From NCBI GenBank assembly GCA_029204225.1, contig CM055111.1, positions 11,421,999-11,485,998 of the forward strand: a stretch of 64,000 nucleotides of DNA, read 5' to 3'. Shown piece by piece: positions 58,701 through 62,018 of the stretch. Made by a program: the position numbers and the translations under genes. Source of the stretch: Diphasiastrum complanatum. Taxonomy: Eukaryota; Streptophyta; Lycopodiopsida; Lycopodiales; Lycopodiaceae. Under the pieces are notes generated by a model. That model did not search any database. It saw only the letters and a program-made list of their open reading frames with translations, and was not told where the DNA came from. Position 1 is the first letter of the stretch. Every line of letters begins with the position of its first letter.

Positions 58701-59878
58701 GCATTTCAGATACAACCAAGAACAACCATTGTTCACCTCAATGAACAAAGTCGTACATGGTATTATTGCCCTGCCAAAACAGTTGCACGATAAAAACTAT
58801 CACAAAATTCCAAACCAATGTAGATATCAGAAAATATATGCCACATGCTCTTTAGCTGTAAGTTCACAAGTTACCTATCTGTCACGACTCTTTCTGTAGG
58901 AAATATTCAGTCTAAAAGCCATCCCTGGCCTTCATATCTTGGGTTCCTTAGTTTTCTCGCTTGCGTACATATAATCTGGTAGCTGCAAGCAATGCTTCTT
59001 AGATGGATACACTAAAGGGGTTCGTAACTTCCACTTGTAGGAAGCAAGTTTATAACCATTCTGTTTCGTGTAGGCAAACCTTTCTTGGTACTTATCGATT
59101 TGCAAAACAAACACTACAATTGACACAGACCTGTCAAAAAGTCCCTGCAAATAAGCCAAAACCTTTTCTACGTGCTTGTCAAAATTCTGAGCAGATGCTC
59201 TTTTAACATTTCCAAAATCCATATGGCCATTTGCTTTTAATGTCATGCTTCTATCTGGAAATAGAGGATGGGCAAGTACTTTCAATTTTTCACACACAGC
59301 AGTCTTGGTAACTAGTACCTTAAGCAAGATTCAGCAGGTAAAATATGCCTCAGCGTTGTGGAAAAGTGCTGAAACCCAATGTGGGAAACATCAGAAGGAT
59401 TTCAGGTACTTGGACTTGAGTTAAAGGCTGAGTAAGGAAACAGGTGGTTTTTCACCTAACTTGAGAAGATTGTACCCAAAAGTCACAATCACAACATTTA
59501 ATTCCGATAATAGTAAGGTACAAGGACATGTAGCAGTTCAAGGCCACTTATTACTCAAGAAAAGTTTATATACACAAATGTGGGCATAAATTATGACAGA
59601 AAACTTCACAAAAATTTGACAGTGTCACCTTTAGTCGACCACCAGCATGGCAGTCTTCCAAACGAGTTAGTAATGTAGCTGCTAAAGACCGCTGGTTGAT
59701 AAGCAAAGAGGGCTTATCAGGACTACGTTTCAAGGAAATACTGCGCTTACGACTATGCAATATGAACTGAGATGTTGGCACTCCTTCCTTTTGTACTTCC
59801 TCCCAGAGGCCTTTCACTCTACCAATGGCATCACGCCCTCTTGCACTCAAACCAACACAATATTGCCTTGACTTGAAC
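31335..59878 (-). CDS. kynurenine 3-monooxygenase-like FAD-dependent monooxygenase gene (partial; 5' end beyond window)
   Basis: Four exons with good GT-AG borders and compatible phases encode a class A flavoprotein monooxygenase in colinear order: 59878-59629, 56308-55874, 32175-32068 and 31912-31652. Landmarks are the post-Rossmann segment [16 protein letters not shown], the DG fingerprint [13 protein letters not shown], the GD motif [19 protein letters not shown] and a C-terminal hydrophobic stretch ([20 protein letters not shown]). KMO enzymes hydroxylate kynurenine with NADPH and O2 and are membrane-anchored by such a tail. The substrate is not proven; related plant and bacterial monooxygenases share these motifs. 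The N-terminal GxGxxG exon is not in the window. About 30 residues expected between exons 56308-55874 and 32175-32068 were not confidently found. The gene contains at least one ~23.7 kb transposon-filled interval. No stop interrupts these exons, so the gene may be functional. Confidence 0.75.
31652..31912 (-). CDS. monooxygenase exon, C-terminal helices and membrane segment
   Basis: 87 codons, phase 0 at both ends; acceptor TGTTGAAG and donor GAG|GTAATT. It starts [19 protein letters not shown], the helix that follows the GQGCN motif in KMO-type enzymes, and includes [15 protein letters not shown] and the hydrophobic stretch beginning [11 protein letters not shown], ending ETLVPYSE. This matches the helical C-terminal part of KMO, including its putative membrane anchor. 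Confidence 0.75.
32068..32175 (-). CDS. monooxygenase exon with GD motif
   Basis: 36 codons, phase 0/0, acceptor ATTAG and donor TTACAG|GTTGGT. It encodes [20 protein letters not shown] followed by [16 protein letters not shown]. This is the conserved second FAD-binding (GD) motif: the Asp contacts the ribityl/pyrophosphate of FAD and the following GQG loop closes over it. It is the strongest single piece of evidence for the family. Confidence 0.85.
32176..33535. other. intron of the monooxygenase gene; no other gene seen
   Basis: Intronic by position. One 54 bp open stretch (32591-32644 minus) has splice-like borders and is listed separately. The rest shows no transposon or gene signal that I can name. 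Confidence 0.4.
32591..32644 (-). CDS. candidate small exon (phase 0) in the monooxygenase intron
   Basis: 18 codons beginning [13 protein letters not shown] between CTTCACAG and AAGGAG|GTGTAA. Phase and position would allow it to sit between the DG and GD exons, where about 30 residues are missing, but residue similarity is not evident. Confidence 0.2.
33536..34145 (+). pseudogene. old Ty3/gypsy (chromovirus-like) integrase fragment
   Basis: Similar in content to the integrase of the intact element at 35,990-42,367 but much diverged: zinc-domain end [20 protein letters not shown], core [37 protein letters not shown] and [15 protein letters not shown], where the usual E after QT is an N in this frame. 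Stops and a small deletion separate the frames. It ends at [11 protein letters not shown], cut by a palindrome-rich repeat (GAAACGCGTTTC) at about 34,150. Confidence 0.8.
34146..34260. repeat. palindrome-rich repeat fragment
   Basis: Contains GAAACGCGTTTC and two copies of CCAAACGTTTGG-type palindromes within 60 bp, similar in character to the repeats at 24.4 and 26.7 kb. It truncates the gypsy integrase fragment. Confidence 0.45.
34590..34646 (-). CDS. candidate small exon (phase 0) in the monooxygenase intron
   Basis: 19 codons, [19 protein letters not shown], bounded by a strong acceptor (AAATTTGCAG) and donor (GAG|GTATAT). Phase 0/0 fits between the DG and GD exons. I cannot match it to the family, so it could be an exon of a captured gene fragment or chance. 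Confidence 0.25.
34820..35335 (+). mobile_element. LTR of an older gypsy element (right end approximate)
   Basis: Begins TGTTACGGCCCTAATGG after a polypurine tract (AAGGGGGGAAGTA, 34807-34819) and shares the TGTTACG start with the intact element's LTR. A TATA-like CTCTATATACCC is at about 35,093. The right boundary is uncertain because gypsy RT coding begins almost at once. Confidence 0.5.
35347..35984 (+). pseudogene. old gypsy RT end and RNase H, interrupted by a chromovirus insertion
   Basis: The RT thumb/connection ([35 protein letters not shown]) and RNase H ([42 protein letters not shown]) are clear, with stops at about 35,630, 35,843 and 35,970. The signal breaks exactly at DLKGR, where the intact element is inserted, and resumes at 42,373 with [12 protein letters not shown]. 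Confidence 0.8.
35990..36347 (+). repeat. 5' LTR of the chromovirus
   Basis: TG..CA ends (TGTTACGAGCTCG to GGATCTATTACA). Bases 35991-36006 form a perfect 16 bp palindrome, GTTACGAGCTCGTAAC. A TATA-like CTCTATATC at about 36,293 is the likely promoter. Confidence 0.97.
36349..36360 (+). promoter_or_regulatory. primer-binding site, initiator tRNA-Met
   Basis: TGGTATCAGAGC, two bases after the LTR, matches the 3' end of plant initiator tRNA-Met, the usual primer for minus-strand synthesis. Confidence 0.95.
36361..37221 (+). other. chromovirus 5' leader with recurring CAGCGCTG motifs
   Basis: An untranslated leader of about 860 bases. A word related to the palindrome CCAGCGCTGG followed by ACAG recurs roughly every 80-100 bases (about 36,535, 36,630, 36,695, 36,792, 36,880) and also in the second copy. 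ORFs in it are not conserved. Confidence 0.7.
37222..42000 (+). CDS. chromovirus Gag-Pol polyprotein, intact
   Basis: 1592 codons in one frame. Gag spans about 120-275 ([19 protein letters not shown]), and the CCHC knuckle [14 protein letters not shown] is near 344-357. The protease is near 433 with [10 protein letters not shown], where the usual DSG/DTG is DDG. RT spans about 650-830, with [11 protein letters not shown] and the active site FLDDILVYS near 780. RNase H spans about 925-1035 ([31 protein letters not shown]). An acidic linker (~1097-1122) precedes integrase: H2C2 zinc domain ~1172-1216, and DDE residues in [18 protein letters not shown] and [10 protein letters not shown] with about 35 residues between the last two. 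GPY/F is near 1473 and a chromodomain ends the protein ([20 protein letters not shown], ~1560). Single-ORF layout plus chromodomain places it among plant chromoviruses. The ATG is the first in the conserved frame after the leader. Confidence 0.97.
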   Translation: MTTPQGPDQPQERGFDELETEALAYKKGKEPMEVEEQEQFAEELDELVTKEQFLQLVTEVDELKLALANFKSSVDDSFAELKNLILSSAKGSLPSTSQLSPSPLPSVSGETLRSHPSVFKDLKPPTFNGEEKDRNADILQTFLSKWKNIHALKQTPDHLQAIEASLSLGPMAYKWWLNLEETGQTPRSWKAFEEAFLREFLPENELDRAWEAWERTVMDKSLIQYISQYREAILKIKNMDDYQKIRGFVRGLKDEYKVEVQRNSPTTLEQALRYAQIYDDSVGRKRARQQPLSEQLPQKDFQFKKKLLKRKKEDKFKGEAPQKRPSHIQPLKPDDFEKAKQERLCFVCMGKGHTVRQCPKGPFTKKDKKQVHLVQTVCFPSDSAASEIKVYHEDHEHCCQLTSAMLARPFSFGPHDLVRMHGKVGNQSVRVMVDDGATHNFINHTLVKKLKLPEVPSQHRYIVSLAKGEDKKIWETMVSKLNLGIQGYQDQINFQIMHLDRTDIVLGRDWLYSLGPSLHRNYQENTLSFQYKGREIQLHGEHDVPNSPMVCSSELCQLIRDEDHQVFLCDFQFIPEVSISSSIQQKISKLETLLSKFKDVFPEDLPHGLPPSREVDHVINLVPGTAPVSKPPYRVSRTEDEEITRQLTDYLGKGQIQTSSSPWASPVLLVKKKEGSMRLCVDYRALNKVTIKNKYPMPRADELFDQLDGAKFFSKIDLRSGYHQVRIKSEDVSKTGFRTRHGHYEFKVMPFGLTNAPATFMTLMNSVLRPYLGKFVVVFLDDILVYSKTRKEHLKHLRKVFRLLRKHKLYAKQSKCEFFVEEVAYLGHIISSDGIKMDPNKVKAILSWLRPQNILELQIFLGLAGYYRRFVKEYAQIAVPMTNLLKGKGKEFIWESAQQESFDALKTALATAPVLKVVDPNQPFVVETDASDFAVGAVLTQGGRPVAFESKKLEPAQTRYSAYEKELFSIVHALKTWRHYLYGANFEVLTDHESLRYLCNQPELRGRKARWAELMQEFDMSIRYRRGKFNTVADALSRMPMINELSFTQIRNELLESLRGKCQHDAFFSIIWNSVQNRQLQTPEPVPGAGASSSKNTAASVEDDDESEYTSSDDVEDSEPVLPKQTPMVEGQLTQGFKWKQYSIQDEYLLYRDRVCVPNSEDYRQQVLYECHDNPSAGHPGIQKTYELLRRQFFWPSMKKDVHQYVSSCQKCQVNKAERLKAGGLLHPLEIPAGKWESISMDFIVGLPKTQKGNDAIWVTVDRLTKMAHFIPTKTTVRAPELARLFVDGLFKLYGLPSGIVSDRDSKFTGNFWKAVFHHLHTKLNMSTTDHPQTDGQTERVNQVLEDMLRAYVSKRQTNWEEYLSILEFAYNSTKHSATGYSPFMLMYGFQPRSPTAVGFKQEKVEAARNFLEDLNQMIEHAKRSIRQSQDRARHYADPYRRDVQFSTGEKVYLRVPVDSKTLKSGVCAKLSPRYCGPFTISRRLGEVTYELELPHSSKVFPVFHVSQLRKALTRSDNLVGDSVLVLPLDPQQPPHEPEEILDSRETQTRHTLYREYLVKWNDQPVENATWERGSVLRKIFPDFVLEDQDGS
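41997..42011 (+). promoter_or_regulatory. polypurine tract
   Basis: TTAAGGGGGAGGGAG overlaps the stop codon of gag-pol and directly abuts the 3' LTR; it primes plus-strand DNA synthesis in LTR elements. Confidence 0.9.
42012..42367 (+). repeat. 3' LTR of the chromovirus
   Basis: Matches the 5' LTR except that GCTCGTAACC reads GCTCAACC (2 bp lost, destroying the terminal palindrome) and CAGCCTAGG reads CAACCTAGG. It is followed by the GGCCG target duplication. Confidence 0.97.
42373..42675 (+). pseudogene. continuation of the interrupted old gypsy (RNase H end, chromodomain tail)
   Basis: Resumes with [18 protein letters not shown], the RNase H end that pairs with DLKGR at 35,984. After loss of the integrase, it ends with a chromodomain-like tail, [18 protein letters not shown], before TGA. 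It is strongly shortened. Confidence 0.7.
42676..43442. other. no gene; probable LTR debris
   Basis: A possible LTR start (TGTTAGATGCCAG) at 42,699 follows the old gypsy end, but no matching second terminus was seen. ORFs here are unsupported. Confidence 0.35.
43443..44010 (-). pseudogene. gypsy RT end and RNase H, minus strand
   Basis: RNase H landmarks are [56 protein letters not shown] and [16 protein letters not shown], followed by [14 protein letters not shown]. The first part is frameshifted with one stop. Most of the RT is missing; the sequence passes directly from a gag-like linker to the RT-RNase H connection at about 44,010. Confidence 0.8.
44011..45190 (-). pseudogene. gypsy Gag, minus strand, broken
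   Basis: The start has the Gag core in a frame shifted from the longest [22 protein letters not shown] then [10 protein letters not shown] (45,085-44,990). After a break, helix-rich segments follow (44,833-44,636 and 44,274-44,014). In its long frame 44,567-44,330 contains two copies of a ~62 bp direct repeat (TTCGATCCCCAAA.ATAAATTTGT), a local tandem duplication. Confidence 0.65.
45191..46119 (-). other. leader of the minus-strand gypsy element
   Basis: Untranslated by position between the primer-binding site and gag. It contains a cluster of GTCGGATGTAAG-type repeats at 45,320-45,440. Confidence 0.5.
46120..46133 (-). promoter_or_regulatory. primer-binding site (minus strand)
   Basis: On the minus strand reads TTTTGATATCAGAGC-like sequence, one mismatch from the initiator tRNA-Met site, directly after the LTR. 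Confidence 0.7.
46136..46679 (-). repeat. 5' LTR of the minus-strand gypsy element
   Basis: On the minus strand it begins TGTTGCATGTAATTAGCCC and ends GGCACATGACA, followed by the primer-binding site. 544 bp. No partner LTR is seen. Confidence 0.65.
46680..48118. other. no gene recognised
   Basis: Intronic with respect to the monooxygenase gene. ORFs at 47416-47655 and 47889-48119 have no recognisable domain. No transposon structure is evident. Confidence 0.35.
48119..48171. repeat. (CT)25 directly upstream of LINE A
   Basis: A pure CT run that ends where LINE A begins (CGTGGAGATGG). Its position at the 5' junction suggests that the LINE entered a pre-existing CT tract. Confidence 0.95.
48251..48274. 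repeat. poly-C run (24) in LINE A 5' region
   Basis: Homopolymer of C in the 5' untranslated part of LINE A; its length may be unreliable in sequencing. Confidence 0.9.
48429..49440 (+). pseudogene. LINE A ORF1 protein (coiled coil plus RRM-like), one frameshift
   Basis: 319 open codons to 49,388. Residues ~5-45 are a degenerate in-frame repeat ([17 protein letters not shown]) encoded by an 18-20 bp minisatellite. A coiled coil runs ~110-200 ([20 protein letters not shown]), followed by an RRM-like domain with [15 protein letters not shown] and [19 protein letters not shown] frameshift in an A6 run at about 49,346 displaces the last 30 residues ([14 protein letters not shown]), which end at TAG 49,440. 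That tail is recognisable because the LINE B copy keeps [13 protein letters not shown] in frame. ORF1 proteins of this kind bind LINE RNA and act as nucleic acid chaperones. Confidence 0.75.
49490..53060 (+). pseudogene. LINE A ORF2: EEP endonuclease, reverse transcriptase, zinc finger; broken
   Basis: Endonuclease: [12 protein letters not shown] (49,497), [10 protein letters not shown] (49,585), [11 protein letters not shown] in a shifted frame (~49,940), and [10 protein letters not shown] with LSDHHTSL (50,270). [21 protein letters not shown] (50,950), [15 protein letters not shown] (51,090), [15 protein letters not shown] (51,205), [20 protein letters not shown] (51,378) and [11 protein letters not shown] (51,503), where YADD has become YAVD. 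After a thumb/connection part ([17 protein letters not shown], 51,847) a C-terminal zinc finger reads [19 protein letters not shown] (52,490-52,545). Stops or frameshifts occur near 49,777, 49,885, 50,548, 50,750, 51,334, 51,625, 52,414 and 52,563. A further basic Arg/Gln-rich tail follows to ~52,990. Confidence 0.85.
53163..53235. repeat. (CT)n tail of LINE A
   Basis: Directly follows ATTAATAAAGATCTTTCTTT at the LINE A 3' end. About 36 repeats. The next element starts immediately afterwards. Confidence 0.95.
53236..54170 (+). pseudogene. possible 5' part of another LINE (ORF1-like), after the CT tail
   Basis: The start is rich in CCATCTCC repeats, like the 5' parts of LINEs A and B. Coding appears from about 53,750 ([17 protein letters not shown]) and continues in shifted frames at 53,990-54,150 with [12 protein letters not shown] and [19 protein letters not shown], a short coiled coil resembling the LINE A ORF1 coil start. 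It is then truncated. Assignment rests on position and general likeness. Confidence 0.35.
54171..54892 (-). other. unassigned minus-strand coding remnants
   Basis: On the minus strand, open frames of protein-like composition follow each other: [15 protein letters not shown] and [19 protein letters not shown] (~54,710-54,610), then [20 protein letters not shown] and [16 protein letters not shown] (~54,400-54,250). They have stops between them. I cannot name the family; a Helitron-type or other transposon protein is possible. Confidence 0.3.
54893..54921. repeat. (GA)n / (GAAA)n, tail of LINE B
   Basis: On the minus strand this is TTTCTTTC then (TC)10 following TTAATAAAGC, the same 3' terminus as LINE A. 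Confidence 0.9.
54922..55647 (-). mobile_element. LINE B, internally deleted copy (ORF1 plus 3' end)
   Basis: Minus strand: starts right after a CT run (TCAGCGGCCAGCGG), carries an ORF1 open to 55,059, then the LINE 3' end (GGCATGGAAAAGACGTTAATAAAGC). ORF2 is absent. The end is nearly identical to that of LINE C. Confidence 0.75.
55059..55600 (-). CDS. LINE B ORF1 protein (RRM-like), open
   Basis: About 180 codons without a stop. The N-terminal part is encoded by a minisatellite of CCATCGCTG units. From about 55,480 it has the RRM-like domain seen in LINE A ORF1: [51 protein letters not shown] and [19 protein letters not shown] keeps the same motifs in the same order at lower similarity ([21 protein letters not shown]). 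The true start is unclear because the frame is open through the CT tract. Confidence 0.6.
55648..55698. repeat. (GA)25 between two LINE copies
   Basis: On the minus strand this CT run is the tail of one LINE (ATTAATAAAGCC at its upstream side) and is directly followed by the 5' start of LINE B. Confidence 0.95.
55699..55755 (-). mobile_element. 3' end fragment of another LINE
   Basis: Minus strand: TTGCTTGCTCACAGACATTAATAAAGCC then the CT tract. It shares the terminal ACATTAATAAAG with LINE A. Only the last few dozen bases are identifiable. Confidence 0.6.
55874..56308 (-). CDS. monooxygenase exon with DG fingerprint
   Basis: 145 codons, phase 0/0, acceptor TTTTGCAG and donor CAGAG|GTTTGC. 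It starts [19 protein letters not shown] and contains [19 protein letters not shown], the DG motif that couples FAD and NAD(P)H binding in class A monooxygenases. It then has a sheet-rich substrate-domain segment ([44 protein letters not shown]). It joins in frame to the exon ending GGRLK at 59,629, as RLK..FNTACV does in family members. No stop interrupts it. Confidence 0.85.
57426..57479. repeat. 23 bp inverted repeat, 8-base loop
   Basis: Arms 57426-57448 and 57457-57479 pair at 22 of 23 positions (AAGAATGTGTGACTTTGGAG against its complement). In a plus-strand RNA the odd pair is a G-U wobble, so the hairpin is fully paired in that sense; in the host-gene (minus) sense it is an A-C mismatch. 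Confidence 0.9.
59131..59318 (-). other. exon-like open stretch in the monooxygenase intron
   Basis: 188 bp, opening after TGCTTAAG and ending GACAG|GTCTGT. It reads [20 protein letters not shown] and [20 protein letters not shown] without a stop. Its length is not a multiple of three, so insertion between the flanking phase-0 exons would shift the frame. It may be a captured gene fragment or an alternative exon. Confidence 0.3.
59629..59878 (-). CDS. monooxygenase exon after the Rossmann fold
   Basis: 250 bp: one base completing a codon, then 83 codons; acceptor ATATTACAG and donor AAAG|GTGACA. It encodes [35 protein letters not shown] and [18 protein letters not shown], ending GGRLK. In KMO-type proteins this is the stretch from the Arg-rich loop after the dinucleotide fold to the helix before the FAD-contacting strand. 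The upstream GxGxxG exon must lie beyond 64,000 or be missing, since no such motif is seen up to the chromovirus at 60,767. Confidence 0.8.
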
Positions 59879-60123
59879 CTGTAATATATTTCCAGATAGT
59901 CAATGTCTACGAAAGAGCAACTCACAACACAAGGTACACCTAGCAACTGATTATCTCAACTTACTAATAAATTTTGGGAACCGACTTTCTGAAAGAATCC
60001 TATCTTATGAAGTTACTTGAAGTGTAATAATCTAACGCTAAACTTAAAACAACTATCTGAATAATGAGCATATTCTCTACAAGTGGGAGTGCCCTCACTA
60101 TAGAAAGAGACAAAGAGAGACAT

Positions 60124-60147
60124 AGAGAGAGAGAGAGAGAGAGAAAA
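60124..60147. repeat. (GA)n, tail of LINE C
   Basis: On the minus strand, TTAATAAAGC is followed by CTTCTTCTTC and then (TC)n; the third example of this LINE terminus in the window. Confidence 0.9.
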
Positions 60148-60766
60148 GAAGAAGAAGAAAGCTTTATTAATGTCTTTTCCATGCCAAACGGCATACAAGA
60201 CAAAAGAGTACATGTGAAGTATGCGGTGCAAATGGGAGCCTGTAATTCGTCTCCAACAATAGTAAAGAAAAAACTATACAAAGTATAATTGCTATTATCA
60301 AAATGAGTCTAGAAATAGAATATCTACCATCAAATTAGCTATAAAGATAATGGTAATGGTAATGGTAGAACATCCTATCATCAAATCCATTGTAACTAAA
60401 GAAAGATGTAATGGGTACAATTGGAAGTAGGTCCAAGCAGTAGAAACATGTCTCTAACCATGAGCGCAACACATCGTGGATCCTCATAAGATATAACGGA
60501 TCTCATTGTGATAGGTGCATCTTGGAAAAGGCAGTGATACCTCCCTCTGATATCATAATATGTTGGGCATTTGAATAAGAAGTGTTCCTCAGTCTCTACC
60601 TTGGATAGGGAACATATCTGACAAATGCTCTCGTCCCGTGGGGTGCGATGAAACCTGAAGCTTACCCAATATGAATCGCAGAGCATGTGATAATCCTGAA
60701 TCCAAGGGGGCCAGAGGAGGGGAGAGAGGCAGAGGCAGAGGCAGAGGTAGAGGCAAGGGGAGGATC
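60148..60766 (-). mobile_element. LINE C, 3' fragment with zinc finger
   Basis: Minus strand: the end of ORF2 (YWVSFRFHRTPRDESICQIC, ETEEHFLFKCPTYYDIRGRY, ISYEDPRCVALMVRDM) closely parallels the LINE A zinc-finger end ([28 protein letters not shown]). It is followed by a 3' region almost identical to that of LINE B (TTTGGCATGGAAAAGAC, TTAATAAAGC). The upstream side is cut by the chromovirus LTR at 60,767. Confidence 0.8.
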
Positions 60767-61124
60767 TGTTACGAGCTCGTAACCAGTGCCGAACCCTAGA
60801 GAACACAGATAGGTCAGATACCACAGTCAGGGTCATGTCCAGCGTACATGACCAACAGGGCAAGACAGTGTGAGTAGTGTGCCCCAGCATGGTCCATAGC
60901 CATGGCGGGCCTAACACAGCCTAGGGACACTGTCAGCAGGATAGGGCCCCCAGTTGGGTCCCGACGTGCAGTCAGCCACGTCAGTGCCACGTGGCCGACA
61001 CTTGGCAGTAGCATGCTACCAGTCCTCACACTGGGCTAGGAGGGGCTTACTCTATATCAGGGAGTAGGCAAGGTTGGGTGGATCAGTTAGTGTTTGCCCT
61101 ACTGTGGTGTTAGGATCTATTACA
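60767..61124 (+). repeat. 5' LTR of the second chromovirus copy
   Basis: 358 bp, TGTTACGAGCTCGTAAC start with the terminal palindrome intact. It differs from the 35,990 LTR at about five positions. Confidence 0.97.
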
Positions 61125-61125
61125 C

Positions 61126-61137
61126 TGGTATCAGAGC
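61126..61137 (+). promoter_or_regulatory. primer-binding site, initiator tRNA-Met
   Basis: TGGTATCAGAGC, two bases after the LTR as in the first copy. Confidence 0.95.
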
Positions 61138-62018
61138 CATCTCCTTCTTTGGGAGCTCAGTTTCAGCAGGGGAGAAATCCATCAGAGTGCATAGCAACTA
61201 TGGTTAATATGCAAAGATAGATAGAGCAGGGTCAGCGCTGGAGAACCAGCTATCTATGGTGGAAATCTCCGTAGGATTACTTGTTTTTACGGTAAAATTT
61301 TTCTAGGCCAGGTCCAGCGCTGCCAATCAGGGTTTAAACTTCGATTTTGGAGTGGAAATTCCGGATTTTGGAGCGTTTTCAAGTCAGGAAGTTTGATGCA
61401 GACCAGCGCTGTCAGAGCAGCCTCCTTCCTTGAGTTTTGAGTGGAAATCAGTGACAAATTAAGCAAGATTTGAAGCGGATTTCTACAGCAGGTCCAGCGC
61501 TGGACAGTAGGGGACAAATTTTAGAATTTATCCTTGTATTTCAAAGGTTTTCTAGAAGTCTGAGCTTCAGACTTGCTTGTCACAGACCAGCGACCTACCA
61601 GCTGAGGTCAAATCAGAGATTCAAGCGGATTTTTGAGTCTAAATTTGGACAAATCGGGCCAGACAGGTTGCTGTCCAATCAGCGAGGGCAGGGACTTCAA
61701 AATTCCGGATTTCTTTTTGTATTTTTCCGTTTTTTACTCGGTTTGTTGGAGCCCCACATCTGAAATCAGATCAACGAGCTACTTCACTCAAGAACCGGGA
61801 AATTTGGATGCCATTTTGAAGCTTCAAGCTGGGATTTTCCGGGACAGCAGGACTGAAATCGTGGGTAAAAGAGCTGAGAGGGTTCTTCTTCGTAATTTCT
61901 TTGGAAGTACAGTCCTCGGAAACAGCTAAGTCATCTTTCCTTTACCTTGTACAGTTGTAAATTAGTCTTTTGACTTTTTTTCATCAGAAGTTAAGGTAGC
62001 TCTCTTCCAGTTCCGAAG
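61138..62018 (+). other. leader of the second chromovirus copy
   Basis: About 880 bases. The last 500 are close to the first copy; the first ~300 diverge strongly but keep the recurring CAGCGCTG words (about 61,216, 61,313, 61,402, 61,496). Confidence 0.7.

Larger units (their letters stand above)
56309..59628. other. intron of the monooxygenase gene
   Basis: 3.3 kb intron between two exons of matching phase. It contains a strong hairpin (57426-57479) and an exon-like open stretch (59131-59318 minus). No transposon is evident. Confidence 0.55.
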
